A DNA stretch of 22,884 nucleotides, from contig JBCCEV010000060.1 of the NCBI GenBank assembly GCA_039030125.1, positions 1 to 22,884 on the forward strand. Direction: 5' to 3'. Below are positions 20,603-22,884 of the stretch, piece by piece. The stretch is from JBCCEV01 sp039030125. Lineage in GTDB: Bacteria; Pseudomonadota; Gammaproteobacteria; Ga0077536. The first letter of the stretch is position 1; every line of letters starts with the position of its first letter. The notes beneath the pieces are model-generated. The model did not search any database and was not told the origin of the DNA. It saw only the letters and a list, made by a program, of their open reading frames with translations. The translations under genes and the position numbers were made by a program.

Positions 20603-20626
20603 AAAAATTCGCGCGGCTTTAGCCGC
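20603..20626 (-). terminator. Rho-independent terminator after the glutaredoxin fusion gene
   Basis: On the minus strand GCGGC-TAAA-GCCGC forms a five-pair GC-only stem with a four-base loop (20626-20613), followed by GCGAA and then TTTTT (20607-20603). It lies 19 bases after the stop of the glutaredoxin fusion gene and 63 bases before the first prepilin start, so it probably separates the two transcription units. The short spacer before the T run makes it moderate in strength. Confidence 0.5.
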
Positions 20627-20644
20627 CGATCGCAAGCGTAAAAA

Positions 20645-21571
20645 TCAATATCGGGGGACAGAACTATCGATTTCTAACGACCAAGCGTCGATGCCGCCGG
20701 CCAGGTTGAAAACGTTGGTATAGCCGTGCTGAGTGAAATAATCGGCCGCCGATTGGCTGCGAACGCCGGAATGACATTGAAAGACCAGGAGCGCGTCCTT
20801 GGGCATTTCATTGATGCGTTGAATCGTGGGCTCATCAAGCAACTCAGAACCGGGAATCAATGCGATATCTCTTTCGTGTTGCTCCCGCACATCGAACAAA
20901 TGGAGGGGCTCGCCGGAATCCAGCAACTGTTTGAGCTCCTGCACCGTCATTTGCTTGGGCCCTTGAGGCGCATTGGGATTACTGATGCTAAATGCCGGCC
21001 CTTCGCCGGTCTCCATCATGTCGATACTCAACCCATCGGCGCGCGCCGCCGAATCCATATCAAAATGCAGCACTATGCCATTGCACTCGCTCACAATTTC
21101 ACTACCTGTGGCCGGCGCCAAATTAAACTCATGTTGCCAATTGGCGCTAATTTTGAGGTGAACCGCGATCCCCTGATGTTCACTCAGCGCTTCGTTAATG
21201 GTTGCCGCAGCGGCATCACTGAGCACAACCTCTGGCGCCTTGATCACGCGCTTTTCAGCCCCTATGGCGCTACCCAATTCACCTGATTGATACAGTTGCT
21301 GAACAACGTCGCAACCTCCAACGAATTCTCCGTTTACGTAAAGCTGAGGAATGGTCGGCCACTCGGAAAAGCTTTTTATCCCCTCCCGGATTTCCTGATC
21401 GGCAAGAACGTCGACGGTCTGATAGGACATATCAAACTGGTTCAAGATCCCCGAAACCGTTGCCGAGAATCCGCATTGCGGTTGCTCTGGATTCCCCTTC
21501 ATAAATAGAACCACGGCGTTGGTTCCGATAACCGACTCGATGCGGGCACGAACAGGGTCCGAAAGTGACAT
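20645..21571 (-). CDS. Monothiol glutaredoxin - A-type-like - rhodanese fusion protein
   Basis: A 308-aa cytoplasmic protein. ATG 21571 is chosen because TAGGAGAG precedes it by about seven bases; the frame is open upstream to 21694 but with unrelated sequence. Residues 1-105 are a Grx4/GrxD-type monothiol glutaredoxin: CGFS at 33-36, WPTIPQLYVNGEFVGG (71-86), the glutathione and [2Fe-2S] binding elements. Residues about 110-203 resemble an A-type (HesB/IscA) carrier (VVLSDAAAATINEAL, AFSISNPNAP), but the C-terminal CxC pair is absent and only C163 remains, so cluster carriage by this domain is doubtful. Residues about 207-305 are a rhodanese with active loop CHSGVR (C266) and the HxYTNVFNLAGGIDAW end. 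The likely role is iron-sulfur cluster handling and sulfur or persulfide transfer. Confidence 0.9.
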   Translation of the reverse strand: MSLSDPVRARIESVIGTNAVVLFMKGNPEQPQCGFSATVSGILNQFDMSYQTVDVLADQEIREGIKSFSEWPTIPQLYVNGEFVGGCDVVQQLYQSGELGSAIGAEKRVIKAPEVVLSDAAAATINEALSEHQGIAVHLKISANWQHEFNLAPATGSEIVSECNGIVLHFDMDSAARADGLSIDMMETGEGPAFSISNPNAPQGPKQMTVQELKQLLDSGEPLHLFDVREQHERDIALIPGSELLDEPTIQRINEMPKDALLVFQCHSGVRSQSAADYFTQHGYTNVFNLAGGIDAWSLEIDSSVPRY

Positions 21572-21623
21572 TGGGTCTCTCCTAGAAAACGCGCAGCGGG
21601 ACGCGCGGACGAACGGGTGGCAC

Positions 21624-21653
21624 CGATCGGGACCACGAACGTGGTCCCGATCG
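21624..21653. terminator. Perfect 14-bp inverted repeat, probable transcription stop or processing hairpin
   Basis: Bases 21624-21637 pair without mismatch to 21640-21653, leaving only two central bases; in RNA a GUUC-like tetraloop with a 13-pair stem is likely. It begins 11 bases after the luciferase-like gene stop and ends about 52 bases before the glutaredoxin-fusion start. No T run follows on the minus strand, so it is not a classical intrinsic terminator; it may stabilise the 3' end, slow polymerase or be bound as DNA. Confidence 0.55.
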
Positions 21654-21663
21654 TTGTTGGAAA

Positions 21664-22749
21664 TTAAGCGGCAGCAGCGGGCTCCATGCCCCAACTACGC
21701 ACTTCAGGTAGCACTTCCTTGCCGATGAGCTCCATCGAGGCGGCCGCGTCTTCAAGCGGCAGACCACCATAGCTCAGCATCATGTTCCACTCGAAGTCGC
21801 CCAAAACCGTCCGGCGTGCTTCAAGCTTATCGAGGATTTGCTGCGGCGTGCCACAGGCCTGGTTGCTGACGTAGTCCATCAGCGCCTGTTCCTTGCCGGC
21901 AGCTTTGAGGATGTCGGCCGCAGCCGCATAAGACTCATAGCCCTTGGTATCGCGATGATAATCCTCGAGAAACTCATAATGCTCGAGGACCGACAAGTAG
22001 TACGCGGCGATATATTTATCCGCGACTTCCTCCGCGCGACCGGCGTCTTTGTGGCAATAGCTGGTATCGATGGCTACCGGCGGCGGCGCGACGCCACCAT
22101 GGTGTTCAACATAAGCATCACGCCACATATCGACGCCGGGGACGTGTTTCTCAATTTCAAACTGCGGGAAGAACATCATCGTGCAACCGAGCTTCCCGAC
22201 GGTCGGCGCGGAATCTGGCGACATTGCCACACCATAGAGGCGGCCCTTGAAAGAGCGGCTCGGACGCGGGCGAATTTCGGTGCGTTTTTGCGGGTAGAAA
22301 GGACCGTCTCCTTCAATGAAACCGGTCTCCAACGCGTCAACAATCATCGGCGCGGCTTCCTCGAAGCGCGCGCGGGCTTCGCCCATCTCGATTCCGAACG
22401 CTTCATATTCCTTGCGTGCTAACCCTCGGCCGATACCGTAAATCAAACGGCCATCACACAGCGCATCCAACATCGACAGCTTCTCGGCGACCCGGATCGG
22501 CTCGTTCCAAGGCAATATCACGGCGCCAGTGCCGAGCATGATCTTGGATGTCTTGGCGGCGACATAGGTCAGCGCCTGCAGGTTGTCCGGGATCATGGAA
22601 TACCAATCAAAATGGTGCTCTGCTGACCAAACCGTATCAAAGCCACACTCTTCGGCATGGACCGCGAGCTCCATTTCTTTTTTGACCATGTCCGCGTCGG
22701 ACATATTCTCATGCGCATTCTGGAACAACATCAGGTAGCCAGACTTCAT
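21664..22749 (-). CDS. LLM-class (luciferase-like) flavin-dependent monooxygenase
   Basis: A 361-aa TIM-barrel oxidoreductase of the bacterial luciferase superfamily; AAGAGG precedes ATG 22749. It shows the family pattern of the first strands and flavin site: AEECGFDTVWSAEHHFDWY, VAAKTSKIMLGTGAVILPWNEPIRVAEKLSMLDALCDGRLIYGIGRGL with the GxGRG loop, YEAFGIEM, and the C-terminal GTPQQILDKLE. Such enzymes use reduced FMN (or F420 in other groups) and oxygen to oxidise aldehydes, alkanes, sulfonates, amines and many others. The substrate is unknown. The enzyme needs a flavin reductase, which is not encoded here. It ends in Ala-rich EPAAAA. It stands alone, followed by a strong hairpin. Confidence 0.92.
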   Translation of the reverse strand: MKSGYLMLFQNAHENMSDADMVKKEMELAVHAEECGFDTVWSAEHHFDWYSMIPDNLQALTYVAAKTSKIMLGTGAVILPWNEPIRVAEKLSMLDALCDGRLIYGIGRGLARKEYEAFGIEMGEARARFEEAAPMIVDALETGFIEGDGPFYPQKRTEIRPRPSRSFKGRLYGVAMSPDSAPTVGKLGCTMMFFPQFEIEKHVPGVDMWRDAYVEHHGGVAPPPVAIDTSYCHKDAGRAEEVADKYIAAYYLSVLEHYEFLEDYHRDTKGYESYAAAADILKAAGKEQALMDYVSNQACGTPQQILDKLEARRTVLGDFEWNMMLSYGGLPLEDAAASMELIGKEVLPEVRSWGMEPAAAA

Positions 22750-22884
22750 AACCTCTTACCTCTTTTGCAGGCGCAAATTCGCCGTAAATTCAAATTCCTG
22801 GGCGGTAGTGTCGCCCATGTGATTGGCGAATGGAACGGCTTCACTTTTACGAACTAATTATTATTAAAAATATTTTTTATAGAA
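22750..22884. other. Upstream region of the luciferase-like gene
   Basis: 135 bases without a convincing gene. Next to the start codon is an AAGAGG ribosome-binding site (minus strand). Three AAATTC direct copies occur at 22775, 22786 and 22792. The last 30 or so bases are strongly AT-rich, in contrast to the rest of the window, and may contain the promoter; I could not settle on one pair of boxes. Confidence 0.4.

Noticed and set aside
21572..21694. N-terminal extension of the glutaredoxin fusion
   Set aside because: A TAGGAGAG site precedes ATG 21571, and the extension includes the translated 14-bp hairpin and overlaps the end of the monooxygenase gene.
1..22884. CRISPR arrays, tRNA genes, transposases, toxin-antitoxin pairs, phage or defence genes
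   Set aside because: None could be recognised; no regularly spaced repeats and no matching protein families were seen.

Overview
The window looks like part of a chromosome of an environmental, probably aerobic and uncultivated, gammaproteobacterium. The evidence is moderately GC-rich coding sequence, an MSHA-type pilus operon, the enterobacterial-type ydbH-ynbE-ydbL trio, a Fur-box-like operator, a CGFS glutaredoxin, and catabolic or detoxification genes (P450, luciferase-like monooxygenase, VOC, HCCA-isomerase-like). No tRNA, rRNA, CRISPR array, insertion sequence or phage gene was seen. Coding density is high; no gene-free stretch exceeds about 170 bases.

Layout. (1) 1-498, minus: the 5' part of an RND efflux-pump gene that carries an in-frame TAA but stays homologous beyond it. 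(2) 659-2446, plus: a two-gene unit, an APH/EcKinase-like phosphotransferase and a VOC protein. (3) 4804-2477, minus: an envelope lipid-transport set made of a very short YdbH-like protein, YnbE and YdbL, followed by a DsbA-fold isomerase and a small membrane protein. (4) 4804-4838: a divergent control region with a 14/19 match to the Fur consensus, shared with a 73-aa protein on the plus strand. (5) 5194-8010, plus: a large transmembrane Hanks-type Ser/Thr kinase with periplasmic repeats. (6) 8136-9615, plus: two tandem paralogous secreted proteins ending in PEP-CTERM-like tails of a VPSP/IPSP type. (7) 10941-9589, minus: a cytochrome P450 whose end overlaps the second secreted protein tail to tail. 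(8) 20540-11030, minus: a nine-gene, tightly coupled MSHA-like/type II secretion-like operon in the order GspG-like prepilin, MshE, MshG, second prepilin, MshI, MshJ, MshK, secretin MshL, TPR protein. (9) 21571-20645, minus: a glutaredoxin/A-type carrier/rhodanese fusion with its own terminator. (10) 22749-21664, minus: a luciferase-like flavin monooxygenase ending just before a perfect 14-bp hairpin.

How the genes may work together. The pilus genes form one machine: cytoplasmic ATPase with an MshEN-type N-terminus, inner-membrane platform, PilMN/O/P-like assembly proteins, outer-membrane secretin and two prepilins. The YdbH/YnbE/YdbL set should bridge inner and outer membranes for phospholipid transport; here the bridge protein is about a quarter of the usual length and its promoter region carries the Fur-like box. 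The kinase and the two PEP-CTERM-like proteins may form a surface or signalling module, but that link rests only on adjacency and orientation.

The best candidates for something undescribed are the mini-YdbH system under a Fur-like operator, the kinase plus paired VPSP-tailed proteins with a shared upstream palindrome, and the compact MSHA/T2SS hybrid operon.
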